Of a stretch of 64,000 nucleotides of DNA, positions 1 through 8,278 are shown piece after piece. The stretch's first letter is position 1. The number at the start of each line of letters is the position of its first letter. The position numbers and the translations under genes are program-made. Source of the DNA: Streptomyces solicavernae (GTDB lineage Bacteria > Actinomycetota > Actinomycetes > Streptomycetales > Streptomycetaceae); the NCBI RefSeq assembly GCF_029968095.1, contig NZ_JASCIR010000012.1, positions 1-64,000 of the forward strand. Reading direction: 5' to 3'. The notes under the pieces were generated by a model. It was not told the DNA's origin. It worked only from the letters and a program-made list of their open reading frames with translations, and did not search any database.

Positions 1-345
1 GGCGGGGGGGGGGGCGGGCCCCCCCCACACCCCCGCCGTCAGGCGCAGCGCCCCGACGGCGATCCGGCCACCGCCGACCCGGCCGCCCCGGCCGACAGCC
101 AGCCCCGCGAAGGGGCCCGTGGAGGGCCCGGTCCCCGCGAGGAGTCCCGCGCACCGGGGCAGTACGACGGCGGACGGCACCCGCACCGCGTCGTACGCCA
201 CCAGCGCGAGCGGCGCCGCACTGCCCCGCACGAGCAGGTACAGCGCACCCCGCGTGGCGGCGACCACACGCGCGGGGCGCGGCGGCCCCAGCACATCGGC
301 GGCGGTGAGGGTCGACGCCGCCCCGCACAGGGCCGCCGGGCTCAC
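1..345 (-). CDS. DUF2877 protein, AllH-like carbamoyltransferase subunit (partial, runs off left edge)
   Basis: The reverse strand is open from a GTG at 345 to the window edge. The translation begins VSPAALCGAASTLTAADVL and later has VPSAVVLP and GPFAGLAVG, which resembles the N-terminus of DUF2877 (E. coli YlbF/AllH, a subunit of oxamate carbamoyltransferase). It follows fdrA and the DUF1116 gene in the order expected for this complex. The start is the last of three GTG codons made by a 41-bp tandem triplication and has no separate Shine-Dalgarno site, so translation is probably coupled from upstream. Runs of 11 G and 8 C at positions 4-29 fall inside the reading frame and could hide a frameshift. 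The C-terminal part is not in the window. Confidence 0.7.
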   Translation of the reverse strand, partial: MSPAALCGAASTLTAADVLGPPRPARVVAATRGALYLLVRGSAAPLALVAYDAVRVPSAVVLPRCAGLLAGTGPSTGPFAGLAVGRGGRVGGGRIAVGALRLTAGVWGGPAPPPA

Positions 346-463
346 GCCGACACGCCCACGGCCGGCACGCCGGTGGCCGGGCTCACGCCGACACGCCCAC
401 GGCCGGCACGCCGGTGGCCGGGCTCACGCCGACACGTCCACGGCCGGCACACCGGTGGCCGCC
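341..463. repeat. 41-bp tandem triplication at a gene junction
   Basis: Three adjacent 41-bp copies lie at 341-381, 382-422 and 423-463. The first two are identical; the third differs at a few positions and encodes the C-terminus of the DUF1116 protein. Each copy carries a GTGA stop/start overlap on the reverse strand. Because 41 is not a multiple of 3, each copy shifts frame and creates two 14-codon minicistrons (427-383 and 386-342) between the DUF1116 stop and the DUF2877 start. Confidence 0.95.
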
Positions 464-1893
464 ACGCTGGTGGCCGGTACCGGGAACGCCTGGAGTGCCT
501 TGTGGAAGCACTCCAGCGGGGCGTGTGTGAGGCCCGCGCCGATCTGGCCGATGCCGGGCTCGCGGTGCGAGATGCCGGTCGTGATCACCGGGACGATGCC
601 CGTGTCGAGCACCGCCCGCAGGTCGATGCCCACGGGTGCGCCGATCCCGCCGAGCAGCGGCAGCCGGTACGCCTCGTGCCGGGTCAGCGTGATGCGGGCC
701 ATGTCCCGGCTGATCCGCACCGCCTCCTCGACCGTCCCGCCGACGAAACCGGTGATCGCCGGTGCCGCCGCGAGCGAGAAGCCGCCGAGCCCGTACGTCT
801 CCGCGATCGCACTGTCGCCGATGTCCGGGTTGGCGTCGTCCGGCCCGTACCCGGCGAAGTACATGCCGCGGATCCGGGTCGCGGGCGCCGTGAACCAGGC
901 GTCGCCGAGGCCGCTGACGCGGATGCCGACCTCGACGCCGTTGCGCGCGAAGGCCGTCACGAGCGTCGAGTGCGGTACGCCGGCCGCCGCTGACGTGGAG
1001 AGTTTGGCCGCCGCCATCGAGAAGTTGAGGAACCAGTAGTGGTTGCCGGCGAGGAAGCCGATGACCTCGGGGCCGTTCTCCGTACGGGCCAGAGACGCGG
1101 CCAGTTCGTGAAGCAGCAGCATGGACGCGGCCGTGTTGCGGCTGTGGCACTCGTCGCCCATCTGCAGCGCCTGGGCGGTGACCGCGCGCAGGTCGACCCC
1201 GTCAGGCCGGGCCCGCAGTGCGCTGCGCAGGGCGGGCGCGAGGATGCCGCCCATCCAGCGGAGGCGGTCCAGCACGTCGTCGCCGAGCGCCCCGTACCGC
1301 AGGCAACGGCCCGCGCCCTCGTTGAGGTTGGAGTAGGCGCGCCGGCCGGTCGCCGGGTCCTCGACGACGAGCAGCGGCATCGACGGCGAGACCACCCCGC
1401 CCATCGGGCCGACCGTGTCGTGATGGTGGCACGGCTCGAAGTCGATCGCACCGGAGTCCGCGAGCCGTCCGGCGGCCTCCGGGGTGTCCGCCCAGCCTTC
1501 GAGGAGCGCGGCGCCGACGACGCCCGCCCGCATCGGCCCGCACATCCGGTCCCAGCCGAGGGGCGGCCCGGCGTGCAGCAGCACCCGGCGGCCGCTCGCC
1601 CGGTCGTCCAGTACCGGCAGAGCCTCACGCGCGGTGACCACGTCCCGCCAGACCGGGCGGACGGCAAGCAGCCGGGAAACCGCCTCCGCGTTGGCGGCCT
1701 CCACGCGCGCGTGCGCGGTGAGTTCGGCCAGCTTCCAGGCGAGGTCCGGCTCACCGGAGGCGGGCGGCCGCCAGTCGAGCGCCGTGACGTCGGCCCCGGC
1801 GGTCCGGGGCACGTCGGCGAAGTCCGGCACGCCGACGGCGGCGATGTGAGCGGGCGCCGCACCGAGCAGCGCTCCGACGGGGACCGTGCTCAT
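424..1893 (-). CDS. DUF1116 family protein, AllG-like oxamate carbamoyltransferase subunit
   Basis: This 489-residue protein matches DUF1116 (E. coli YlbE/AllG) in length and in motifs such as FEPCHHHDTVGPMGG near residue 155, GDECHSRNTAAS near 245 and GNHYWFLN near 285. In E. coli the family acts with FdrA and a DUF2877 protein to transfer a carbamoyl group between oxalurate and phosphate. The ATG overlaps the fdrA stop as ATGA, so the two are translationally coupled. The C-terminus (ATGVPAVDVSA) is encoded by the third copy of the 41-bp repeat. The family assignment is strong; the substrate here is inferred from context. Confidence 0.88.
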   Translation of the reverse strand: MSTVPVGALLGAAPAHIAAVGVPDFADVPRTAGADVTALDWRPPASGEPDLAWKLAELTAHARVEAANAEAVSRLLAVRPVWRDVVTAREALPVLDDRASGRRVLLHAGPPLGWDRMCGPMRAGVVGAALLEGWADTPEAAGRLADSGAIDFEPCHHHDTVGPMGGVVSPSMPLLVVEDPATGRRAYSNLNEGAGRCLRYGALGDDVLDRLRWMGGILAPALRSALRARPDGVDLRAVTAQALQMGDECHSRNTAASMLLLHELAASLARTENGPEVIGFLAGNHYWFLNFSMAAAKLSTSAAAGVPHSTLVTAFARNGVEVGIRVSGLGDAWFTAPATRIRGMYFAGYGPDDANPDIGDSAIAETYGLGGFSLAAAPAITGFVGGTVEEAVRISRDMARITLTRHEAYRLPLLGGIGAPVGIDLRAVLDTGIVPVITTGISHREPGIGQIGAGLTHAPLECFHKALQAFPVPATSVAATGVPAVDVSA

Positions 1894-3599
1894 GCGTGTC
1901 CTCCCGCAGGGGTCAGATCGGTTGGCGCCGGGTCGGTCGGCGCCGGGTCGGTCGGCGTCGGGTCGGTTGGCGTCGGGTCGGTTGGCGTCAGACCGGTTTC
2001 CGCACGCCCGCGTGGTGCACGATCCGGAAGGAGGGCCACCGCGGTGCGAGCGGCGTCCGTGCTGTTCGGCGCGAGCAGCGCGCCCGCCCCCCGCAGCCGC
2101 TCCCGCTGTCCGGCGGCGTCCTGCGGATCGCGATCGGTGCCCACCACGTACGCCACGACGTGCGGGCGGCGGCGGGCCGGCACCTGCTCCAGCTCCGCGG
2201 CGAGCTCCAGCTCGGCGGCGAGCGGTCCGGCCGGGTCCGGGCCCGCGCCGTGCCCGAGCACCACGTCCACGACCACCACGGCGGTACGCGGATCACGCAG
2301 CGCCGCCCGCAGGTGCGCGGCGCGCACGGCCGGGTCGATCATCGGGTGCGGGCGGCCCGCGGTGTACGCGTCGTCGCCCAGGTCGAGGATCAAGTCCCGG
2401 TCGGGCAGGGCGATGTCGCCCCCGGGCGCGGCCGGGGTCTCCGTGACCGCCGACGGCAGCAGCTGCCGGGCCTCGTACGCGAACGTCCCGCCCGCGTACA
2501 GCGCCCGCAGCAAGTGGCCGCCGGGCGAGGGGAGTCGAGGCGGCGTGAAGGGCTCGGGGACCACGCCGCCGAGGAGACGTACCGCCGTGTACGCGGCGTC
2601 GCGCAGCGTGCCGGTCACGGTGAGCCTGCCCGAGGTGTACGGCCGCGTCCCGTCGAGGAAGCACGCGACCACCGGCTTCGCCGAGCGCCGGGCGCGCTCC
2701 AGGACCCGCTCGGCGACCTCGGGCGCAGGCGGCTTCGACACCAGCAGGATCAGCGCACAGCCAGGGTCGGCGTCGAGCAGTTCGAACGCGTCGAGCGTCG
2801 TGACCCCGCCGACCTCCGCGCTCAGGTCGCGCCCGCCGGTGCCGATCATCTGCCGTACGCCCTCGCCGCAGGCGTCCAGGAGGCACGACACCTGCTGAAG
2901 TCCCGTGCCGGACGCGCCGATCAGGCCCGTACGACCCGGGCGCAGGGCGTTCGCGAAGCCGAGCGGCACCCCGTCGATCAGGGCGGTGCCGCAGTCGGGG
3001 CCCATGGCGAGCAGCCCGCGCGCGTGCGCCTCGCGCTTGATCGCGACCTCCTGGGCGAGCGGCACGTTGTCGCTGAACACGAAGGCGTGCAGGCCGCAGC
3101 GGAGCGCCTTCAGCGCCTCGGCGCCCGCGTACGGACCGGGTGTGGAGATCAGCGCGAGCGCGGCGGCCGGGTCCGTCTCGGTGAGCGCGCGGGGCGCGGG
3201 TTCCGCGGGGGAGGCCCCGCTCCCCGTACCGCCGCTGTCGGGCCGGTCGAGCAGTCCGCTCATGCCGTCGAGGGCGGCCGCGAGCGCGTCGGGCGCGCCG
3301 CGCAGCGCCACGACCAGGTCGCTGGGCCGGGCCGCGCGCCCCTCGTCGGTGAGGAGGCCCGCGTCGGCGAGCTGCCGCAGATTGGCCGCGGTCGCCATGA
3401 CCAGGCCGGCGGCGCCGACACCGGGCAGCTCGGAGAGGTGCCGCGCGGCCCGCATCAGGGCGACGGAGTCGGCGTAAGTGTCACGGCGTACGGAGTTGAG
3501 GACGTGTTCTTCACCGAGGTTTTCTTCACCGAGGTCTTCTTCACCAAGGTTCTCTTCACCAAGGTTCTCTTCGCCAAGGTTCTCTTCGCCAAGGTCCAT
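1890..3599 (-). CDS. fdrA: FdrA family protein, acyl-CoA synthetase-like subunit
   Basis: The 569-residue protein has the FdrA core: VLNSVRRDTYADSVALM, GLLAMGPDCGTALIDG, GLIGASGTGLQQ and GTGGRDLSAEVGG. This is a succinyl-CoA synthetase-like fold; E. coli FdrA is AllF of oxamate carbamoyltransferase. Upstream of the conserved core is an added N-terminal run of about six LGEEN pentapeptides (15-bp DNA repeats, 3503-3596). The C-terminus ends in a PTDPT pentapeptide run (1914-1992). The ATG at 3599 is the only start in frame before the repeats; inside the conserved part the first Val is GTC, so the repeats must be translated. First gene of the leftward operon, divergent from the NCS1 permease. 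Confidence 0.88.
   Translation of the reverse strand: MDLGEENLGEENLGEENLGEEDLGEENLGEEHVLNSVRRDTYADSVALMRAARHLSELPGVGAAGLVMATAANLRQLADAGLLTDEGRAARPSDLVVALRGAPDALAAALDGMSGLLDRPDSGGTGSGASPAEPAPRALTETDPAAALALISTPGPYAGAEALKALRCGLHAFVFSDNVPLAQEVAIKREAHARGLLAMGPDCGTALIDGVPLGFANALRPGRTGLIGASGTGLQQVSCLLDACGEGVRQMIGTGGRDLSAEVGGVTTLDAFELLDADPGCALILLVSKPPAPEVAERVLERARRSAKPVVACFLDGTRPYTSGRLTVTGTLRDAAYTAVRLLGGVVPEPFTPPRLPSPGGHLLRALYAGGTFAYEARQLLPSAVTETPAAPGGDIALPDRDLILDLGDDAYTAGRPHPMIDPAVRAAHLRAALRDPRTAVVVVDVVLGHGAGPDPAGPLAAELELAAELEQVPARRRPHVVAYVVGTDRDPQDAAGQRERLRGAGALLAPNSTDAARTAVALLPDRAPRGRAETGLTPTDPTPTDPTPTDPAPTDPAPTDLTPAGGHA
1914..1992. repeat. 15-bp tandem repeat in the fdrA 3' end
   Basis: About five imperfect copies of a GGTCGGTTGGCGTCG-like unit encode the PTDPT run at the FdrA C-terminus. 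The repeats remain in frame. Confidence 0.85.
3503..3596. repeat. 15-bp tandem repeat in the fdrA 5' end
   Basis: Six copies of a 15-bp unit (on the coding strand approximately AACCTTGGTGAAGAG) encode (LGEEN)n directly after the start codon. The unit is AT-richer than the flanking DNA. Confidence 0.9.
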
Positions 3600-3803
3600 G
3601 GCTCGACCGTACGGTTCACGCCCCCGCGGGTCTTCGGCGAACGGTGCCAGCGCACACCCGGAGATCACCGGCACCCGCTGACAGTGACCGGCGGTGCCGG
3701 GGCGGCGACCCTCTCCTGAACACCCATCTCGTACGCGGCGTGCCACCCGGAGAACTCCCCGTGACTCCCCAACTCCCGTACCGAAGCCGAGAGGTGTCCG
3801 CGC

Positions 3804-5225
3804 ATGTCCCTCACACCCACCGACCCACCCACCGGCCCACCCACCGACCCACCAACCGGCCCACCCACAGAAGAACCCGACTCCGGCCCCGTGCAGACGG
3901 ATGGGGGCTCCCGGGCCAGGCGCGCCGCCGAGGCCACCGAGGACTTCGCCGCCGACCGGCTGCCGCCGGGCCAGTCCCGCTCCACCCTGTCCATCACGCT
4001 GGTCCGGATGGGGTTCACGGTGTCCGCGACCGATCTGCTGTACGGCATGTCGCTCGGCCTGTTCTTCCCGTTCTGGACGGCGCTCGCCATCGCCCTCGGC
4101 TCCTCGCTCGTCGTCAGCGCCGTGTCGATCCTGTGCGGTCTGATGGGGCAGCGCGAACGCGTCACCACCGCACTCGGTCTGAAGGCGGCCTTCGGGCGCA
4201 ACGGCAGCCGGCTGCCGTCCTTCGTGATCGCGCTGCTGTCCGCCGGGTTCGTCGGCTACAGCACCGGCATCACCGCGGGCGTCCTGCCCGGCGGCGACGA
4301 CCCGTGGCTCGGCCTCGCGTACTGCGTGCTGCTCAGCGCCGTCTACACCGCCCTGTCCATCGTCGGCTTCGGCAAGGGCCTGACCTGGGTCGGCCGGATC
4401 AGTGTGCCGCTCATGCTGGTCACCGTGATCGTCGCCGTCGTGGCCGCCGTGCAGCACGCGGGCGGACTCGGCGCGATCGTGGGCGCCGAACCGGCCCGCG
4501 CGGGCGAGGCCACCGCGCTCGCCATGTTCGCGCTCGGCGTGAACAAGTGGATGACCGGCGCCACCGTCACCCCCGACATCACGCGTTTCGGCAAGTCCCC
4601 GACCACCGTGTACACCACCACCCTCGCCGAGTTCATGGTCGGCAACTTCGGCTTCAACCTGCTCGGCATCATGCTCGGACTGGGCGTCGGCATGGGCGAC
4701 ATGGGCGCCGCCTTCGGCGCGGTCGGCGTGGGCGTGCTCGCCGCGTTCGCGATCTTCGTGCAGGGCTTCCCGCACGAGGTCAACAACATGTACGCGGCCA
4801 GCCTCGCCGGGCGCACCGCGGTCGACCTGCCCCGGATCGCCGTCAACGTCATCGCGGGCGCCCTGGCCTGCGCGCTCGCGTACTACGGCCTGTCGGCGGG
4901 CATCCTGGACGCGTTCCTCACCTACCTCGGCTACCTCGGGTACGCGATCCCGCTGATCCCGGGCATCCTCGTCGCCGACTACTTCCTGCTGCGGCGCGGC
5001 CGCTACGACCTCTCCGAGGCCGCCGTCGCCGCCGTCAACTGGCGTGCCGTGGCGGCCTACACGGCCGGTCTCGCCGTCAACCTCGTCCTGGGCTTCGGCT
5101 TCGGCGACCGGCTGTGGCACGCGCTGCCGCTGACCGGGGCACTGCTCTACGTGCTGTTCTCGCTGCCCCAGCTGCGCGCGGCCCGCGCACGCCCCGCCCC
5201 GGACGTCAGCGCGCCCGTGCGCTGA
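3804..5225 (+). CDS. NCS1 family nucleobase permease (CodB-like)
   Basis: The 473-residue protein is a multi-spanning membrane protein with NCS1 hallmarks: SATDLLYGMSLGLFFPFW, the KAAFGRNGSRLPS loop, FALGVNKWMTGATVTPDITRF, and LGYAIPLIPGILVADYFL. Homologues are cytosine, purine or allantoin proton/sodium symporters. The first 25 residues are a PTDPPTGPPT repeat not typical of the family. GAGAGG lies upstream of the ATG. It is divergent from fdrA across about 200 bp and overlaps the convergent PucR gene by 20 bp at the 3' ends. It probably imports the substrate of the surrounding pathway. Confidence 0.9.
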   Translation: MSLTPTDPPTGPPTDPPTGPPTEEPDSGPVQTDGGSRARRAAEATEDFAADRLPPGQSRSTLSITLVRMGFTVSATDLLYGMSLGLFFPFWTALAIALGSSLVVSAVSILCGLMGQRERVTTALGLKAAFGRNGSRLPSFVIALLSAGFVGYSTGITAGVLPGGDDPWLGLAYCVLLSAVYTALSIVGFGKGLTWVGRISVPLMLVTVIVAVVAAVQHAGGLGAIVGAEPARAGEATALAMFALGVNKWMTGATVTPDITRFGKSPTTVYTTTLAEFMVGNFGFNLLGIMLGLGVGMGDMGAAFGAVGVGVLAAFAIFVQGFPHEVNNMYAASLAGRTAVDLPRIAVNVIAGALACALAYYGLSAGILDAFLTYLGYLGYAIPLIPGILVADYFLLRRGRYDLSEAAVAAVNWRAVAAYTAGLAVNLVLGFGFGDRLWHALPLTGALLYVLFSLPQLRAARARPAPDVSAPVR

Positions 5226-6798
5226 GCAACCGGTGGGCGTGCACGGCGAGTTCGGTCTGCAGCCGGCGCATCGGGTCCTTGTCCGGTGCGCCGGTGAGCC
5301 GTTCGATCTGCTTCAGCCGGTAGCGCAGGGTGTTGTAGTGGATGTGCAGCTCGTCGGCGGTCTCCACGCCGTTGCGGTCGCGGCGCAGATAGGCGGCGAG
5401 GCTGTGCACGAGCGACCCGTCGTGCTCGGCGTCGTACGCGAGCAGAGGCCCCAGCGCGTCGTCGACCAGGGCGCGCAGCTCGTCCGTGGGCAGCTGGTCG
5501 AGCAGCCGGTAGACCCCGCCCTCGGCGTGGAGCCGTACAAAACTGCCCGTGGCGCCGTCGAGTTCACGGCCGAGCGCGAGCGTGGACAGGGCCTCGCTGT
5601 GGCTCAGGTGCAGCTCGGCGAAGTCGTCCCGGACCGTGCCCGCGGCGAGCGCGACCGTGCGCCCGGGGCAGGCGGCGAGCACCGCGCGCTGCAGCGCCTC
5701 GCACGTCACGCCGAGCGAACGCCCCGGCTCCACCAGGAGCGTGAGGCCGCCCGGCGTACCCCACGCCGGGGTGGGCGAGCCGAGCGCGGTACGCGCCGCG
5801 CACAACAGCCGCTCCTCCTGCCCCCGTACGTCCCCGGCGCCCGCGCCCCCCGCCACCTCGACGACCACCGCCGCCCGCGCCCGCGCCAGGTCCCAGCCGA
5901 GCGCGGCGGCCCGCCGGGCGGACTCGGCCCGGTCGCGCGGCGGATGCGAGACCAGTTCGGTGAGCAGCAACGTCCGGTAGCGGCGCTCCCGTTCGGCGAG
6001 CACCCGCTCCTGCACGGCCAGCATCGCGGCCAGGCTCGCCACGTGCTCGACGGCCAGCACCTGCTCCTCGTCCAGCGCGCGGCCCGCGGGCGCCCACAGG
6101 GCGACCTCCCCGCCGGAGCGGCTGCCCACGGCGATCGGCCGCGTCACGCTCGCCGCCGTACCCTCGGGCGGCGCGCCCGCCGCGGCGAGCACCGAACCGT
6201 CCGCGGACCGTACGGCGACGGCGGCGCCGGTCTCCGCCGCCAGGGCCTCGACCAGGTCGCGGTGGCCGCCGCCGTGCAGGACCGCCTGCGAGAGCCGGTC
6301 CCGCAGCGCCTGCGACCGCTCCAGGCTCAGCGCCTGCCGGTTCAGGACCGTGCCGATCACCTCGGACAGGATGTCGTTCAGCATCACCTCGCCCGGCAAC
6401 TCCACGATGGGAAAGCCGAGTTCGTCCGCGCACCGCAGCATCGCCGCGGGCAGCATCGGCAGATACGGGCCCACCTTCACGCCGAGCGCGGCGAGCCCGC
6501 GGCCCGACAGCTCGGGCACCAGCGCGGTCAGCGCCCGCTCGTCGTCGCGGACCGCGTACGCGGTGGTCAGCAGGAACTCGCCGCCGCGCATCCAGCGGAT
6601 GATGTCGGGCACTTCCATGATGTTGGCGACCCGGATCGCCCGCCGCGCCCCGTCCCGCCCCGCCACGAGCCGCGCCCCGCTGAGCGCGGGCAGCTCCAGG
6701 GCGCGGGCGACGGTCAGCACGGCCGGCGGGGGCACGGCTGCGGACCCCGGCTCGGCGGGCGGCGACGCGGTGCTCGGTCCTCTGGCCACGCCGCCCAC
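5206..6798 (-). CDS. PucR family transcriptional regulator
   Basis: About 530 residues. The N-terminal purine-catabolism domain (RVANIMEVPDIIRWMRGGEFLLTT) is followed by a GAF/CdaR-like middle and a C-terminal PucR helix-turn-helix (GVETADELHIHYNTLRYRLKQIERLTG). Family members activate purine, ureide or amine catabolism genes, so this is the likely regulator of the cluster. Two GTG starts are possible (6798 and 6789). Neither has a clear Shine-Dalgarno site, so I chose the longer and leaderless translation is possible. Confidence 0.88.
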   Translation of the reverse strand: MGGVARGPSTASPPAEPGSAAVPPPAVLTVARALELPALSGARLVAGRDGARRAIRVANIMEVPDIIRWMRGGEFLLTTAYAVRDDERALTALVPELSGRGLAALGVKVGPYLPMLPAAMLRCADELGFPIVELPGEVMLNDILSEVIGTVLNRQALSLERSQALRDRLSQAVLHGGGHRDLVEALAAETGAAVAVRSADGSVLAAAGAPPEGTAASVTRPIAVGSRSGGEVALWAPAGRALDEEQVLAVEHVASLAAMLAVQERVLAERERRYRTLLLTELVSHPPRDRAESARRAAALGWDLARARAAVVVEVAGGAGAGDVRGQEERLLCAARTALGSPTPAWGTPGGLTLLVEPGRSLGVTCEALQRAVLAACPGRTVALAAGTVRDDFAELHLSHSEALSTLALGRELDGATGSFVRLHAEGGVYRLLDQLPTDELRALVDDALGPLLAYDAEHDGSLVHSLAAYLRRDRNGVETADELHIHYNTLRYRLKQIERLTGAPDKDPMRRLQTELAVHAHRLLSARAR

Positions 6799-6841
6799 TA
6801 TGAGTGGGTACGCGAGGGCTGTAAACGCTGTCGGCAGAATG

Positions 6842-6852
6842 TTGTATACGAA
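6842..6852. promoter_or_regulatory. GTATAC-centred half-palindrome between pucR and carbamate kinase
   Basis: TTGTATACGAA sits in the 213-bp gap between the divergent PucR and carbamate kinase genes. Its core matches the GTATAC sites near the two GntR loci in this window. The role is inferred only from position and similarity. Confidence 0.35.
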
Positions 6853-7011
6853 TCGGGGGCGCCCCGATACCCCCGCGGCCACCGCCGCCCTACGTCGCGG
6901 GCGTCCCGCAGCACCCGCCCCCGGACACTGGCAGCAGGCGTCAACACACCCCCGTACGTACTGGCACCGCCTGCCCATGACCTTGCGCGCCGGCCTTCCT
7001 ATCGTCCTGGC

Positions 7012-8100
7012 ATGCCTCGACGACCTGCGCCTTCCGCGCCTTCCGCGCCCGCCGCGCCCGCCGCGCCCGCCGCGCCGCTCACCGTCCTCGCCGTCGGCGG
7101 CAACGCACTGCTGCGCGAGGGCCGGCCCGCCACGTTCACCGAGCAGTACGAGGCCGCCAGGCGGCTCGCCGGGCCGGTGGCCGCGCTGGTGCGGGCCGGC
7201 CACCGGGTCGTCGTCACGCACGGCAACGGCCCGCAGGTCGGCCTCATCAAGCGGCGGGCCGACCTCGCCGCCGCGGTCGACCCTCAACTTCCGTCCCCTG
7301 AGCTGGACATGTGTGTCGCGGACTCGCAGGGCGGCCTCGGCTGCATCCTGACCCGCGCCCTCGCCACCGCACTCCCGGCAGCCGGGCCGCCGCCCGTCGC
7401 CGTGCTCACCCACACCGTCGTGGACACCGCCGACCCCGCCTTCGCGCACCCCACCAAGCCGATCGGCGCCCACCTCTCGCGCGCCGAGGCCGAACGGCTC
7501 GCCGACCGGCACGGCTGGACCGTCGGCGAGGACGCGGGCCGCGGCTGGCGCCGCCTGGTGCCCTCACCGGCCCCGCTCCGCATCGTCGAACTGGCCGCCG
7601 TGGCCGCCCTGTCGGCCGCCGGACACGTGGTCGTCGCGGGCGGGGGCGGTGGCATCCCGGTGGCCGTGGGGCCCGGCGGAGTGCTGCGCGGCGTCGAGGC
7701 GGTCGTCGACAAGGACGCCACCTCGGCGCTGCTCGCCACCGGCATCGGCGCCGACGAGCTGATCGTCACCACCGGCGTGGACCGCATCGCCCTGGACTGG
7801 GGCACGCCCCGCGCCCGCGAGCTGCGCCGCCTCGACCAGGACCGGGCCCGCCGCCACCTCGCGGACGGCCAGTTCCCCGAGGGCAGCATGGGCCCGAAGG
7901 TCCGCGCGGCCCTGGACTTCCTCGCGGCGGGCGGCGCCGGCGTCCTCGTCACCTCGCCCGAGGCGCTGGGCCGCGCCCTGCGCGGCCGCTCCGGCACCCG
8001 CATCGTGCCCGGGCCTGCTGCCAAACCTCGGGTGCGGCACGGCACTTCGCCTACGGCGGCACGCGTCCCCGCACGGAACGCCCCGGCCACCGACGCGTGA
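7012..8100 (+). CDS. arcC: Carbamate kinase
   Basis: Carbamate kinase converts carbamoyl phosphate and ADP to ATP, NH3 and CO2. Amino-acid-kinase family motifs are clear: AVGGNALL, VTHGNGPQVG, HPTKPIG, VVAGGGGGIPV, EAVVDKDATSALLA and FPEGSMGPKV. At 362 residues it is longer than the usual 310-320. The N-terminus has an APSAPAAPAAPAAP run and there is an unusual tail of about 30 residues after SGTRIVPG. The ATG at 7012 has only a weak CCTGG upstream. It is the first gene of a rightward set with the amidase and amidohydrolase genes. In E. coli the equivalent enzyme consumes the carbamoyl phosphate made by AllFGH. Confidence 0.93.
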   Translation: MPRRPAPSAPSAPAAPAAPAAPLTVLAVGGNALLREGRPATFTEQYEAARRLAGPVAALVRAGHRVVVTHGNGPQVGLIKRRADLAAAVDPQLPSPELDMCVADSQGGLGCILTRALATALPAAGPPPVAVLTHTVVDTADPAFAHPTKPIGAHLSRAEAERLADRHGWTVGEDAGRGWRRLVPSPAPLRIVELAAVAALSAAGHVVVAGGGGGIPVAVGPGGVLRGVEAVVDKDATSALLATGIGADELIVTTGVDRIALDWGTPRARELRRLDQDRARRHLADGQFPEGSMGPKVRAALDFLAAGGAGVLVTSPEALGRALRGRSGTRIVPGPAAKPRVRHGTSPTAARVPARNAPATDA

Positions 8101-8181
8101 CACCCGGCCGACGCGTGTCACCCCGCCGACGCGGGGCCGCACCCCTCGACCCGACCAGCGCGCGGCGATCAACATGCAGCG

Positions 8182-8268
8182 ACCGAAGGACCCGCCCCGA
8201 AGGACCCGCCCCGAAGGACCCGCCCCGAAGGACCGACCCGACGCACCCCACCCGACGCACCCCACCCG
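8182..8268. repeat. Tandem GC-rich repeats ahead of the amidase gene
   Basis: Roughly 15-bp units of the form AAGGACCCGCCCCGA, then 14-bp CCCGACGCACCCCA units, fill the spacer between carbamate kinase and the amidase. The last GAAGGA serves as the ribosome site of the next gene. Confidence 0.8.
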
Positions 8269-8278
8269 AAGGACACGT

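Noticed and set aside
341..463. CRISPR-like array
   Set aside because: The repeats are adjacent without spacers and lie in coding sequence; no cas genes occur in the window.
1890..5120. A 1076-codon reverse ORF extending FdrA upstream through the permease gene
   Set aside because: Only the part after 3599 resembles FdrA; the rest is the antisense shadow of the NCS1 permease with charged, repetitive composition.
7012..8100. Frameshift near the carbamate kinase C-terminus
   Set aside because: The tail is unusual but the frame runs to a normal stop and all catalytic motifs are intact, so a natural extension is as likely.
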